The notes: generated by a model not told the origin, from the sequence alone. A DNA stretch of 64,000 bases from Clostridium sp. (GCA_023667695.1 JAMOZY010000005.1:1-64000), one strand, 5' to 3'. Numbered from the stretch's first letter, positions 54,132 through 63,496 are shown. Numbers and translations: made by a program.

Positions 54132-55538
54132 ATGAGTAAAAAACAATGGATAGGTCTGGTACTTGCTTTTGTGTTATTCGTTACAATTATTTTAATTCCA
54201 GATATTAATCATTTGGAGGCAGAAGGGCAGCGTTGTCTGGCATTATTTGTGGCAGTATTTGTGCTATATATCTTTGAGTCTATCCCTGCCGCCGTAATTA
54301 GCATTGCAATGATACCCTTACTGGTGATTCTGAAAGTAGCAGATATAACGGAGGCATTGGCCGGCTTTGCATCTACTTCGACCTATCTGGTAATCGGTTC
54401 TTTTATATTGGCAGGTGCCATGATTAAGACCGGACTGGGAAAGCGGATTACTTGTCATTTGTTACTGTTGATTGGAACCGGACCGGTCCGTATTTCCTTG
54501 GGTTTAATGGTGGTAAATATTATTATGGCATTTTTGATTCCTTCCTCTACGGCTAGGACGGCCATGCTACTGCCTATTTGTCTTTCCATTATTCATGAAT
54601 ATCATGGAGAGAAGAAGGAGAAGGTTATTTATGCAGCAAACCTATTGCTGACGCTTTGCGTTACTTCCTCTACAATTAGTGCAGGAATTCTGACCTCTAC
54701 TATTTCCAATCCTATGGCAACAGAGTACATTAAAAATACTACCAGTCAGGTGGTTTCTTACGGGGAATGGTTCTTGTGGGGATTTCCGCCGGCACTGTTT
54801 ATGACTTTTCTTTCCTGGCTGATTATCCAGATTGTTTTCCGGCTACGGAAGGCAGAAGGAGAGAATGGACCGGAATATTTGCAACAGCAGTTGGCAGGAA
54901 TGGGAAAACTAGACTTTTCAGAGATTTTTACGGCGATTGATATTGCCATAACCGTGATTTTATGGGTGAGCGGCTCATATCTGGGAATCGACAGTACTGC
55001 TGCTGCTTTGGTCGGAGCAGTATTACTTTTTCTGCCCATGTGTCCGGTTCTGGAGTGGAAGGATTGTCAGGTCAATATCTCCCTAAGTGTAGTATTTATT
55101 ATCAGTGGGGGGATTAGTCTTGGAAATGCAATGGCAAGAACTGGAACCTCTGACTGGCTGGCGGACCAGGTATTTGGATTTCTTTCTGACAATATTTCAC
55201 TTACGTTGGTTATTATAATTTCTATTGTTGTGGTTCAGTTCATGCATGTATTTTTTGTGGGTACCGCCACCATGGCAAATGCATTTTTTCCGATTCTGAT
55301 AAGTATTGCGGTAAAAATGGAGGTAAATCCCCTTTGTATTATCATGCCGGCGGCATTCATGATAGGTGGTTATCCGGTTCTAATGTTCTTTAATACCACA
55401 CCTAATATCTTGTGCTATGATACCGGATTTGTAAAATCCTCGGATTTTGTTAAGACGGGAATTCCAATCTCTGTGGCAGCCTGTATTATTTATGCGATTT
55501 GCGTAGAATGGTATTGGCCAATGGTTGGCATGCTGTAA
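54132..55538 (+). CDS. DASS/SLC13-family carboxylate transporter
   Basis: 468 residues, about 12 membrane helices. Marks of the divalent anion:Na+ symporter family: IPAAVISIAMIPLLVIL, LVIGSFILAGAMIKTGLGKR, LIPSSTARTAMLLPICL (an SST/SNT-type substrate motif) and a second one near the C-terminus (FFVGTATMANAFFP). Substrates of the family are succinate, malate, citrate, tartrate or sulfate. Start ATG 54132 has AGGAG ten bases upstream; a GTG at 54126 is possible. It might exchange a dicarboxylate product of the island such as 2-(hydroxymethyl)glutarate; that is inference. Confidence 0.85.
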   Translation: MSKKQWIGLVLAFVLFVTIILIPDINHLEAEGQRCLALFVAVFVLYIFESIPAAVISIAMIPLLVILKVADITEALAGFASTSTYLVIGSFILAGAMIKTGLGKRITCHLLLLIGTGPVRISLGLMVVNIIMAFLIPSSTARTAMLLPICLSIIHEYHGEKKEKVIYAANLLLTLCVTSSTISAGILTSTISNPMATEYIKNTTSQVVSYGEWFLWGFPPALFMTFLSWLIIQIVFRLRKAEGENGPEYLQQQLAGMGKLDFSEIFTAIDIAITVILWVSGSYLGIDSTAAALVGAVLLFLPMCPVLEWKDCQVNISLSVVFIISGGISLGNAMARTGTSDWLADQVFGFLSDNISLTLVIIISIVVVQFMHVFFVGTATMANAFFPILISIAVKMEVNPLCIIMPAAFMIGGYPVLMFFNTTPNILCYDTGFVKSSDFVKTGIPISVAACIIYAICVEWYWPMVGML

Positions 55539-55578
55539 TTATTTTTGTATAAATATTGGAAAATCATACAAAAATAAT
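55538..55578 (+). terminator. A+T-rich hairpin after the DASS gene
   Basis: ATTATTTTTGTAT (55538-55550) pairs exactly with ATACAAAAATAAT (55566-55578). It has no G+C clamp, so termination strength is uncertain. Confidence 0.45.
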
Positions 55579-55822
55579 ATGGGTCAATATAAAAAAGGTA
55601 TTTTACAATACAAATGAAGCATGTTAATATTGCCACTGTAACGAACTCAGAGCAACAAAAACAGACAAAATGTTATGAAAATCGACAATTTGAATTTGGA
55701 AATAAACGGGGCAAAGGTGTCATAATGATAAAAGATACCTTTGCCTTGCTTGTTTCCAGATGGATTCCCCTCTATGATGAACAGAAATCCGCCATATGTG
55801 TGAAAAGAAAGGAATGAAGAAC
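55579..55822 (+). promoter_or_regulatory. regulatory region of the adh-transporter unit
   Basis: No gene is supported. AAAAAAGGTATTTTACAATA (55591-55610) is nearly the same as the sequence at 50663-50682 that includes the left arm of the candidate operator (17 of 20 positions). Further on, GGCAAAGGT (about 55710-55718) pairs with ACCTTTGCC (about 55737-55745), a terminator or attenuator-like hairpin in the leader. Confidence 0.45.
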
Positions 55823-56863
55823 ATGAAAGCCATAGTATATAAAGGAGTAGGAGAATTTAGTTTTGAAGAACGGCCGATACCGAAGCTTCTGGACAGTAAG
55901 GACGCTATTGTAAGAGTGACACTGGCTTCCATCTGCTCTAGTGATATTCACATTAAGCATGGAGCTGTACCGAGAGCTGTACCAGGAACTATTGTTGGGC
56001 ATGAATTTGTAGGAGAAGTAGTTGAGATTGGTTCTGAGGTCAGGAAGTTTAAGCCGGGGGACCGGGTAACCGTAAATGTAGAAACCTTCTGTGGTGAATG
56101 TTATTTCTGTAAAAGGGGATTTGTAAATAACTGTCAGAACCGGAATGGCGGGTGGGCATTAGGATGCCGAATTGATGGCGGTCAGTCGGAGTATGCAAGA
56201 GTTCCCTTTGCGGATAACGGTCTGAATCTGATTCCACAAGATGTCACGAATGAACAGGCATTATTTGTAGGTGATATTCTGGCAACCGGTTATTGGGCGG
56301 CATCTATTGCGGAAATCAAGCCGGCCGATACCGTGGTTGTTTTAGGTGCAGGGCCAACCGGTTTGTGTGCTTTGGAATGTGTAAAACTATATGGACCAGA
56401 GAAAGTGATTGTAGTAGATACCATGGATGACCGCCTAGCATTGGCAAAGGAACATGGTGTGGCAGATATTATTATTAATCCGTTGAAGGAAAATGTAGAA
56501 GAAATTGTATTGGCGAATACGGAAGGCAGAGGTGCTGATGTAGTATTAGAGGTCGCTGGAGGAAAGAATACTTTTCAAACTGCGTGGAAGGTAGCAAGAC
56601 CCAATGCAATTGTCTGTGTGGTAGCGTTATATGAAGAGGCACAGAGCCTTCCTCTTCCGGATATGTATGGTAAGAACCTGATATTCAAGACTGGTGGTGT
56701 AGATGCCAATGCATGTGGGGATATTTTGAAACTGATTGCTTGTGGCAAGATAGATACGACCTATCTGATTACACATAGAGAAAAATTAGATAACATTATG
56801 GAAGCTTATGAGATGTTTGAAAATAAAAAGGATGGTGTTATTAAGGTTGCAATTGAACCCTAG
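55823..56863 (+). CDS. zinc-dependent medium-chain alcohol/polyol dehydrogenase
   Basis: 346 residues from ATG 55823. Catalytic zinc ligands: C in ASICSSDIHI (about 37-40) and GHEFVGEVVEIG (about 61-72). The structural-zinc lobe is C-G-E-C-Y-F-C-K-R-G...C (about 92-105), and the Rossmann motif is VLGAGPTGLCALE (about 173). It oxidises an alcohol or reduces an aldehyde with NAD(P); threonine, sorbitol and butanediol dehydrogenases are relatives. A substrate within the island is inferred from context. Confidence 0.88.
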   Translation: MKAIVYKGVGEFSFEERPIPKLLDSKDAIVRVTLASICSSDIHIKHGAVPRAVPGTIVGHEFVGEVVEIGSEVRKFKPGDRVTVNVETFCGECYFCKRGFVNNCQNRNGGWALGCRIDGGQSEYARVPFADNGLNLIPQDVTNEQALFVGDILATGYWAASIAEIKPADTVVVLGAGPTGLCALECVKLYGPEKVIVVDTMDDRLALAKEHGVADIIINPLKENVEEIVLANTEGRGADVVLEVAGGKNTFQTAWKVARPNAIVCVVALYEEAQSLPLPDMYGKNLIFKTGGVDANACGDILKLIACGKIDTTYLITHREKLDNIMEAYEMFENKKDGVIKVAIEP

Positions 56864-56942
56864 GTTCTTGTAATAAATTATTTTGAAGGGAATACCCCCC
56901 AAAATATCCTTCAAAAAATCTATACGAAAAGAGGAAACGCGT

Positions 56943-58181
56943 ATGAAAAGACATATGAAGAAAATACTGGTAGTTGTTTTGGCTGTTGCATTTGTATTCA
57001 GTCTGACTGCATGTAATGCTTCTGGTAATGACTCTGCCGCCGGTGGCACTACCTTAGAGGGTGCTTTGAATCAGGCAGGTGGTGAAATGGATGGCACTAC
57101 CATTAAGGTTGGTTTGTTGACCGCTTCTAGTGGAAGTACCTCTGTGTTAGACACTTACATTGAACATGCATTTATCATGGGTATTGATGAAATCAATGCA
57201 GCAGGTGGTGTGAATGGAAAGCAGATTGAGATTATTTCTGAAGATTATGCATCAGATCCTTCCATGGCGGCAGAGAAAGCGGAAAAGCTGATTGTGAATG
57301 ACGGTGTGTGCTGTATCTTTGGTGTTGTATTATCTTCCTGCCGTCAGTCAGTTTTGCCGGTAGTAGAAAAATATGATAATTTATTGATTTACCCAACGGA
57401 TTATGAAGGTCTGGAGCAGTCGGATAATATTATTTATCTGGGCTGTGTACCAAACCAGCAGGTACAGGTTATTGCACCATGGTTAGTAGATAACATTGGC
57501 AAAAAGGTATATGTCATCGGTAGTGATTATCTGTATCCAAGAAGTACCTGTGCGCAACTGATTTCCATTCTGGAAGAAAATGGTGCTACTATCGTTGGTG
57601 AAGAATATGTATCTATGGATGAAACGGACTATACCACTTCCATTACAAAGATTATGGATGCAGAGCCCGATGTAGTATTTTCCGTACTGGTTGGCGACTG
57701 TATCAACGCATTCCAGAAGCAGTATGCACAGTATGGTGTAGAGGATACAGCAATGTTTCATATGTGTATGGATGAATCTGGTGCCGCAGCAATCGGTGTA
57801 GATGCCTGTGAGGGTGTGTACTCTGGTCAGACTTACTATTGTACGGTAGAATCTGCTGCAAATAATGAGTTTACGGCCAAGTATTCGGAAGCATATGGTA
57901 CAGAACCGACTGTATATGCAAGTACTTCCTATAGTGGAGCATATTTATTAAAAGCGGCACTGGAAACAGCAGGTGACGAGTTTACAACTGCAGATTTAGT
58001 GGAGGCCTTCCATGGGAAGAGCTTTGACGGTCCTGCCGGTACATTAACAGTTCAGGATAATAATCATACAAGTCTGACACCGCGAATCGGACAGGTAAAT
58101 AGCGACTGCTTATTTGATGTACTGTATGAAGCTGGTTCACCGATTGCTCCGAACCCGTTTGCCGGTGCATCCAATGAATAG
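56943..58181 (+). CDS. urea/short-chain-amide-type ABC substrate-binding lipoprotein
   Basis: 412 residues from ATG 56943. Lipobox L-T-A-C (about Cys 22). It belongs to the Peripla_BP_5 group (UrtA, FmdD, AmiC): VGLLTASSGSTSVLDT, INAAGGVNGKQIEIISEDYA, IFGVVLSSCRQSVLPVVEK, then IYPTDYEGLEQSDNIIYLGC, VIGSDYLYPRSTC and VVFSVLVGDCINAFQKQYA. Known members bind urea, acetamide or formamide, so an amide ligand is likely. It is the first gene of a complete five-gene importer. The frame is open from 56883, but the hydrophobic signal starts at MKRHMKK. Confidence 0.87.
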   Translation: MKRHMKKILVVVLAVAFVFSLTACNASGNDSAAGGTTLEGALNQAGGEMDGTTIKVGLLTASSGSTSVLDTYIEHAFIMGIDEINAAGGVNGKQIEIISEDYASDPSMAAEKAEKLIVNDGVCCIFGVVLSSCRQSVLPVVEKYDNLLIYPTDYEGLEQSDNIIYLGCVPNQQVQVIAPWLVDNIGKKVYVIGSDYLYPRSTCAQLISILEENGATIVGEEYVSMDETDYTTSITKIMDAEPDVVFSVLVGDCINAFQKQYAQYGVEDTAMFHMCMDESGAAAIGVDACEGVYSGQTYYCTVESAANNEFTAKYSEAYGTEPTVYASTSYSGAYLLKAALETAGDEFTTADLVEAFHGKSFDGPAGTLTVQDNNHTSLTPRIGQVNSDCLFDVLYEAGSPIAPNPFAGASNE

Positions 58182-58197
58182 AATAAAATAAAAAAGC

Positions 58198-58223
58198 AAA
58201 GAGGCTGTGGATACAGCCTCTTT
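58198..58223 (+). terminator. hairpin between binding-protein and permease genes
   Basis: AAAGAGGCTGT pairs exactly with ACAGCCTCTTT across a short GGAT loop, followed by CTGTTTT. Probably a partial terminator giving more binding protein than permease. Confidence 0.75.
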
Positions 58224-58251
58224 CTGTTTTGCAGAGTTAGGAGGAGTTTGT

Positions 58252-59106
58252 ATGCTTCTTACATTAATTATAAATGGTCTTATGACCGCTGCCTCTCTGT
58301 TATTGTTATCGATGGGTATGGCAATTATCTTCGGTATTATGAATGTGGTAAATCTGGCACATGGAGAATTGATTGTTATTGGTGCTTATGTATCCTTTAC
58401 CATGATTGAAATATTGAAGCTGCCCTTTGGAATTGCAGTATTTGCATCCTTTATTGTAACAGCAATCATAGGCGGTATTATTGAAAAGTTAATTGTAAAA
58501 AAACTATATGGAAAGGCTGCAGAGACTTTATTAGTCACCTATGCCTTGTCCATGATTTTCCAACAGGTAATCAAGTTGATTTACGGTTCCGGCTATATTC
58601 ATATTTCTTCACCAGTTTCTGGTGTAGTGAAAATGGGTAAGACCGTGTTGCCGGTTTATTATATCTGCATTATTGGAATTGCGATTCTGGTGTTTGCAGC
58701 AACCCTGTTATTATTTAACAAAACAAGGGTTGGTATGCAGATTCGGGCAGTCAGCCAGAATCGTACCATGGCTGAATGTCTTGGGGTAAATGTGAAATTA
58801 ATTGATACACTGACCTTTGCCTATGGTGCTGGTCTTACTGGTCTGGCAGGCTGCATCATAGCACCAATTAACTCAATTTCCCCGTTTGTTGGTTCCAACT
58901 ACATGGTAGATAGCTTTATGGCTGTTGTATTAGGCGGTGTGGATTCTTTATTTGGTTCAGTACTTGGCTCCCTGCTTATGGGAGAAAGTAATTCCATTAT
59001 TGGCGGTTATGTGGATTCTGTATTTGCCGAAATGATTGTGGTATTTGCCGTTGTCATTATCATCCGGTTTAAACCAAAGGGCTTAATTGTAAAAGAGAGG
59101 AGATAG
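58252..59106 (+). CDS. branched-chain/urea-type ABC permease (LivH/UrtB-like)
   Basis: 284 residues from ATG 58252 with TAGGAGG upstream. About eight membrane helices; typical LivH features are the start LTLIINGLMTAASLLLLSMG, IFGIMNVVNLAHGELIVIG, and the EAA-like GVNVKLIDTLTFAYGAGLTG. It pairs with the LivM-type gene 5 bp downstream. Confidence 0.9.
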   Translation: MLLTLIINGLMTAASLLLLSMGMAIIFGIMNVVNLAHGELIVIGAYVSFTMIEILKLPFGIAVFASFIVTAIIGGIIEKLIVKKLYGKAAETLLVTYALSMIFQQVIKLIYGSGYIHISSPVSGVVKMGKTVLPVYYICIIGIAILVFAATLLLFNKTRVGMQIRAVSQNRTMAECLGVNVKLIDTLTFAYGAGLTGLAGCIIAPINSISPFVGSNYMVDSFMAVVLGGVDSLFGSVLGSLLMGESNSIIGGYVDSVFAEMIVVFAVVIIIRFKPKGLIVKERR

Positions 59107-59111
59107 ATAAT

Positions 59112-60197
59112 ATGAGTAATTCAAAGAAAAATCTGGCAAAAAATATTTCTATCTTACTTATTGTTGATATTGTGGTGTTTGTATTTTTAGCGTGTTTTCC
59201 CATGTTCGCAAATAACTTCCGCTTACAGATTATGGCAAAGTGCCTGTGTTATATAGTATTTGCCTATTCCTTGGATTTGTTGTGGGGCTATGTGGGATTA
59301 ATGAGCATGGGACATGCAGTATTTTTCGGCATTGGTGCATATATATTAGCAATCGGATATTCCATGCAGGATGGTGTGCCATCTTACATGACCAGCCTGG
59401 GTTATATGGAGGCCCCGAGTATTTATTACTTCCTAGCGCATAAACCAATTGCTTTTTTTGCAGCATTGCTGGGCTGTGGTGTGATTGCCGGTGTTCTGGG
59501 AGCATTTTTGTTTTCAAAAAAGGTAAACAGTGTATTCTTCTCTCTGATTACCTTTGCTTTAGCAAGAGTATTTGAACTTTTGATTATTAATCAGCAAAGA
59601 TTTACCGGTGGTGCTAACGGTATTACTAAGATTCCAAGAAGATTGTTTGTAGAAGTAGAGATTCCTCAAGTGGCATATTATTATATATTACTGGTAATAG
59701 TCATTCTGGTCTATCTGTTCTGCAAATGGCTGACTAGAAGTAAATACGGTCTGATTCTGGAGGCGGTCCGGGAAAATGAAGACCGGATGAGTTTCTTTGG
59801 ATACAACGTAATTCGGTTTAAGATTGTAGTATTTATTATTTCTGCTGTTCTTGCAGGGCTGGCGGGCATCATGTTTGCTACCTCACAGTCCTTTGTAGGT
59901 CCTTCCAATGTAGGAATCGCAGCTTCTACAGCTGTTATTGTATGGTTGGCGTTAGGTGGCAGAGGAAATATTACCGGTGCAACGGTTGGTACATTAGTGG
60001 TCTGCTGGGCGGAGAGCATTTTCTCTGAGCAGTTGACAAATTATTGGAATATTATTTATGGAGTTATGATTCTGGTCGTAGTATTTCTGATTCCAAAGGG
60101 AATCATCGGACAGCTTCAGTCTGCAATCTATAATCGAAAAGCTGCAAAGAAGCATAACGAAGCGTTAGAAGAAAAAGTAATAGAAAGCAGGGGGTAA
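59112..60197 (+). CDS. branched-chain/urea-type ABC permease (LivM/UrtC-like)
   Basis: 361 residues. About ten membrane helices; typical LivM/UrtC text YSLDLLWGYVGLMSMGHAVF and FGIGAYILA, FTGGANGITKIPRR, and GLILEAVRENEDRMSFFGYN. The C-terminal tail is charged and cytoplasmic. UrtC is often of this length, a little longer than LivM. Confidence 0.9.
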   Translation: MSNSKKNLAKNISILLIVDIVVFVFLACFPMFANNFRLQIMAKCLCYIVFAYSLDLLWGYVGLMSMGHAVFFGIGAYILAIGYSMQDGVPSYMTSLGYMEAPSIYYFLAHKPIAFFAALLGCGVIAGVLGAFLFSKKVNSVFFSLITFALARVFELLIINQQRFTGGANGITKIPRRLFVEVEIPQVAYYYILLVIVILVYLFCKWLTRSKYGLILEAVRENEDRMSFFGYNVIRFKIVVFIISAVLAGLAGIMFATSQSFVGPSNVGIAASTAVIVWLALGGRGNITGATVGTLVVCWAESIFSEQLTNYWNIIYGVMILVVVFLIPKGIIGQLQSAIYNRKAAKKHNEALEEKVIESRG

Positions 60198-60200
60198 GTT

Positions 60201-61004
60201 ATGAGTAAAACCAGTATAAATACCTCTATGGCAAAGAGAGAAAATAAATTAATTGTTCGTGGATTGTGTGTGAATTTTAATGGATTTATTGCGGTGGATC
60301 AGGTGGATTTGACCGTGGAACCGGGAGAAACACGCGTGATTATCGGTCCTAACGGTGCTGGTAAGACTACGTTACTGGATTTAATTACTGGCAAGACAAA
60401 GCCTACTGCCGGTACTATTGAATTCCGAGGACATCAGCTAGTGAATAAAAGTACATCAGAAATCTGCAGGAAGTATCATGTGGGACGAAAGTTTCAGGGT
60501 CCCAATGTATTCAACAATTTAACGGTAGGACAGAATATGCAGTTAGCTATGATGGGAAATGATAATCAGATAAATTACCTATTTAAGAAAAAAAATGCGG
60601 AAGATGAAGCGAGAATCAACGAATGTCTGGAGAAGGTAAATCTTCTGGAATACAAAGACATTATGGCAGCGTCTTTATCTCATGGGCAAAAGCAGTGGCT
60701 GGAAATTGGAATGGTGATTTTACAGGAGGCACAGTTGGTGGTACTGGATGAGCCTACCGCCGGTATGACTGCGGAGGAGACCTTCAAGACCGGTGAAATG
60801 ATTAACAAAAATCTAAAGGATAAGACCTTGCTTGTTATTGAGCATGATATGGATTTTGTACGCCAGATTGCAGAAACAGTAACGGTGCTTCATCAGGGAA
60901 AGATTCTGGCAGAAGGAACCTTTGAAGAAGTGGAAAAGGACCCTCGCGTAATTCAGGTTTACTTAAAGCAGGATACAGAAGAAAAGGAGGGGTCTCCATG
61001 TTAG
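60201..61004 (+). CDS. ABC transporter ATPase (LivG/UrtD-like)
   Basis: 267 residues. Walker A IGPNGAGKTTLLDLITG (about 49), the LivG-type KFQGPNVFNNLTV, the signature region LSHGQKQWLEIGMVI and Walker B VVLDEPTAGMT. Signature LSHGQKQ in place of LSGGQ and the early KFQGPNVF are what UrtD proteins show, supporting a urea/amide importer. It overlaps the next gene by 7 bp. Confidence 0.9.
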   Translation: MSKTSINTSMAKRENKLIVRGLCVNFNGFIAVDQVDLTVEPGETRVIIGPNGAGKTTLLDLITGKTKPTAGTIEFRGHQLVNKSTSEICRKYHVGRKFQGPNVFNNLTVGQNMQLAMMGNDNQINYLFKKKNAEDEARINECLEKVNLLEYKDIMAASLSHGQKQWLEIGMVILQEAQLVVLDEPTAGMTAEETFKTGEMINKNLKDKTLLVIEHDMDFVRQIAETVTVLHQGKILAEGTFEEVEKDPRVIQVYLKQDTEEKEGSPC

Positions 61005-61696
61005 AGTTGACAGATGTGCATATAAGCTATGGTAAAAGTAAGGTTATCAATGGAGTGGATTTTTCGATGGAAACCACGGAAAAGGTAGCATTGTTAGGAA
61101 GAAATGGTGTGGGAAAGACCACTTTGTTAAAAAGCCTGATTGGTATTCTTCCGGTGGAATCCGGCAGGATTATCTATGAAGGGGATGTAATTAATAAGAA
61201 GAACAGTTATGAGCGTTCTATTGCAGGAATTGCTTATGTCCCTCAGGGCAGAGAAATCATACCGGATTTTACAGTAAAGGAGAATCTGGAGTTGGGAGGC
61301 ATTTCTTTAAAAAGGGATTTAGTAAAAGACAGAATCGAAGAGGTATTAACTTATTTTCCGGCATTAAAGGTACATTATATCCGAAAAGGTGGTGTTTTGT
61401 CTGGTGGCTTGCAGCAACAGCTTGCGATTTCCAGAGCATTGATATCTCATCCGAAAATTCTGCTGCTGGATGAACCTACAGAAGGGATTCAGCCTAACAT
61501 AGTGGCAGAAATTGCCTCTATTCTAAATCAGGTACATAAGGATTTGAATCTGGGCATCATTTTAGTGGAACAAAATTTGAACTTTGTATTTAAAATCTGT
61601 GATTCTTATATCCTGATGCAGAAGGGGCAAATTGTAAACAGTGGCAGGAATGGGGAATTAACAGATGATATTATTAAGAAGTATTTAACGGTATAA
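60998..61696 (+). CDS. ABC transporter ATPase (LivF/UrtE-like)
   Basis: 232 residues. Walker A LGRNGVGKTTLLKSLIG (about 34), LivF-type IAYVPQGREIIPDFTVKENL, signature LSGGLQQQLAISRAL and Walker B ILLLDEPTEGIQPNIV. The phrase DEPTEGIQPNI is characteristic of UrtE/LivF. AGGAGG lies within the end of the upstream gene. Confidence 0.92.
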   Translation: MLELTDVHISYGKSKVINGVDFSMETTEKVALLGRNGVGKTTLLKSLIGILPVESGRIIYEGDVINKKNSYERSIAGIAYVPQGREIIPDFTVKENLELGGISLKRDLVKDRIEEVLTYFPALKVHYIRKGGVLSGGLQQQLAISRALISHPKILLLDEPTEGIQPNIVAEIASILNQVHKDLNLGIILVEQNLNFVFKICDSYILMQKGQIVNSGRNGELTDDIIKKYLTV

Positions 61697-61787
61697 AAGC
61701 GAATGTATATTCACCATACATGTAAAAAAGACTGTGAAAACAGGTAATGTAAGAAAACACTTTGGATATAAGAATGGAGGTAGGATT

Positions 61788-62744
61788 ATGAGACAATATG
61801 AGGATATTATAAATGTAGCCGTGGTGAATTTCCGACAGATTTGGGGAAATAAAGAAAGCAATCTTGCAAGAATCAAGGGGTATATCCGTTCTGCTGCCAA
61901 AGTGGGAGCAGATTTAATCGTATTTCCGGAAATGGCATTAAACGGATATGATGATGAAGATGGTGTGGAGAAAGGTCAGAAAATGCAGATTCGGGAAGCA
62001 GAGCTTGTACCGGGACCTTCCAGTCTTGCTGTTGCATCGGTCACAAAGAAGTACGGTGTTTATGCCGTGTTTGGTATGGCGGAGCGGGCAGAGGAAGGCT
62101 CTGATATCGTGTACAATTCCGCAGTTGCCTGTGGACCGGAGGGTATCATTGGTACTTACCGGAAGCTTCATCCGGCACTGGCAGAACAGCGCTGGTGTGT
62201 ACGTGGTGATGAGCCATTTTCCTTCGATACTCCTTGGGGACCGGTCGGTATAGGTATCTGTTATGATTCCTATAATTTCCATGAGTTAATTCGCTATTAT
62301 GCAGCAAGTGGCTGTCGGTTGTATTTGAATCCTACAGCTATTGGTCCAAGCGGACGTCACGACTGGAGAGATTACTATATGTCAGGCTTAAAGCAGTGTG
62401 TAAATTCCTGTGAAATCTTTGTGGCAAGCTCCAATCTGGTGGGTAATAACATGGTAGATGAAGAAGAAGGCGGAAGTCTTGGTAATATTGCTGATGTAGG
62501 ACCGGGCTTCGGTGGCGGAAGTGTTATTCTCGGACCAGGTTTATATGATAAATTACATATTTATGCAGGGGATGTAGATGCAAGAGAGGAAACCTATTTT
62601 ATGGCACCAATTGATTTATCCATGGCAGCCAGAAGAAACTTTAAGGTTGATCCGGTAAAGGGATGTCCGGATTACAGGCCGGATATTTATAAGAAATTAA
62701 ATGAAAGGTTGCTGGCGACACCGTTCTGGAAGCAATTCTCTTAA
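61788..62744 (+). CDS. nitrilase-superfamily amidase (carbon-nitrogen hydrolase)
   Basis: 318 residues from ATG 61788 behind GGAGG. The Glu-Lys-Cys triad is intact: E in VFPEMALNGYD (about 48), K in YRKLHPA (about 125) and C in GIGICYDSYNF (about 159). It would hydrolyse an amide, a carbamoyl amine or possibly a nitrile. Placement right after an amide-type importer suggests that it works on the imported compound, or on an open-chain amide made by the enamidase branch. Exact substrate unknown. Confidence 0.85.
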   Translation: MRQYEDIINVAVVNFRQIWGNKESNLARIKGYIRSAAKVGADLIVFPEMALNGYDDEDGVEKGQKMQIREAELVPGPSSLAVASVTKKYGVYAVFGMAERAEEGSDIVYNSAVACGPEGIIGTYRKLHPALAEQRWCVRGDEPFSFDTPWGPVGIGICYDSYNFHELIRYYAASGCRLYLNPTAIGPSGRHDWRDYYMSGLKQCVNSCEIFVASSNLVGNNMVDEEEGGSLGNIADVGPGFGGGSVILGPGLYDKLHIYAGDVDAREETYFMAPIDLSMAARRNFKVDPVKGCPDYRPDIYKKLNERLLATPFWKQFS

Positions 62745-62803
62745 CGTGTCAGCAGTGTTTTGTAGAATCTGGATAATGTTCATGAAAGGATAGGTACAGA
62801 AAT

Positions 62804-63445
62804 ATGAAAAATTATATAATAACAATTGCCAGAGGCTTTGGCAGCGGTGGAAAGGATGTAGGAAACCGTTTGGCAAAGGAACTGGGAATTCCCTGCTATG
62901 AACGGGAGATTCTGGATATGGCATCTGAAAAAACAGGATTAAATGTAGGTGTCTTTATGCAGGTGGATGAAAAGCTGAGAAGAAATGCGATTTTGAAAAA
63001 TCTACAGACAGTGCAGACCTCTTATGCAGTTGAACCTACAGAAAAGGATTTCGTATCCGACGAAAATCTATTCTTTATTCAGGCTGAAATTATCCGTGCT
63101 TTGGCACAGACCCAGTCCTGTATCATTGTTGGCAAGTGCGCCGACTATATATTGAAGGACTATGATAATGTCATCAGTGTTTATATAGAGGCACCCAGAG
63201 CTGCCTGTGTAGAAGAAATTATTCAGAAGCTGAATGTATCGGAAAAGAGAGCGCATCAATTAATTAAGACCACCGATACATATCGGGCGAATTACTATCG
63301 GTATTACACCAGAGGCAGGGACTGGACCAATCCCATTAATTATGATATGACTTTAAATAGTGATAAGGTGGGACGGGAGAACTGTGTAAAGATTATTAAG
63401 AACTATGTGGATATTAGATTTGGCATGGAGGAAGGAAAAGCATAG
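62804..63445 (+). CDS. cytidylate-kinase-like protein
   Basis: 213 residues. P-loop-like ITIARGFGSGGKDVGNRLAK (about 6-25), then YEREILDMASEKTGL, CIIVGKCADYIL and YIEAPRAACVEEII; resembles the cytidylate kinase-like family (PF13189). The phosphate loop G-F-G-S-G-G-K is kept. Substrate not known; these proteins are often found beside transporters and catabolic genes. ATG 62804 lacks a strong ribosome binding site. It is the last gene of the island, and a terminator follows. Confidence 0.8.
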   Translation: MKNYIITIARGFGSGGKDVGNRLAKELGIPCYEREILDMASEKTGLNVGVFMQVDEKLRRNAILKNLQTVQTSYAVEPTEKDFVSDENLFFIQAEIIRALAQTQSCIIVGKCADYILKDYDNVISVYIEAPRAACVEEIIQKLNVSEKRAHQLIKTTDTYRANYYRYYTRGRDWTNPINYDMTLNSDKVGRENCVKIIKNYVDIRFGMEEGKA

Positions 63446-63496
63446 GTGTCTTATATTATCCGGAGTTTTGTGTATTTAAATAAATGAATATGTGGC

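Noticed and set aside
55614..55817. 67-residue reading frame before the zinc dehydrogenase
   Set aside because: It runs through the hairpin and regulatory boxes, has no ribosome binding site and no similarity that I recognise.
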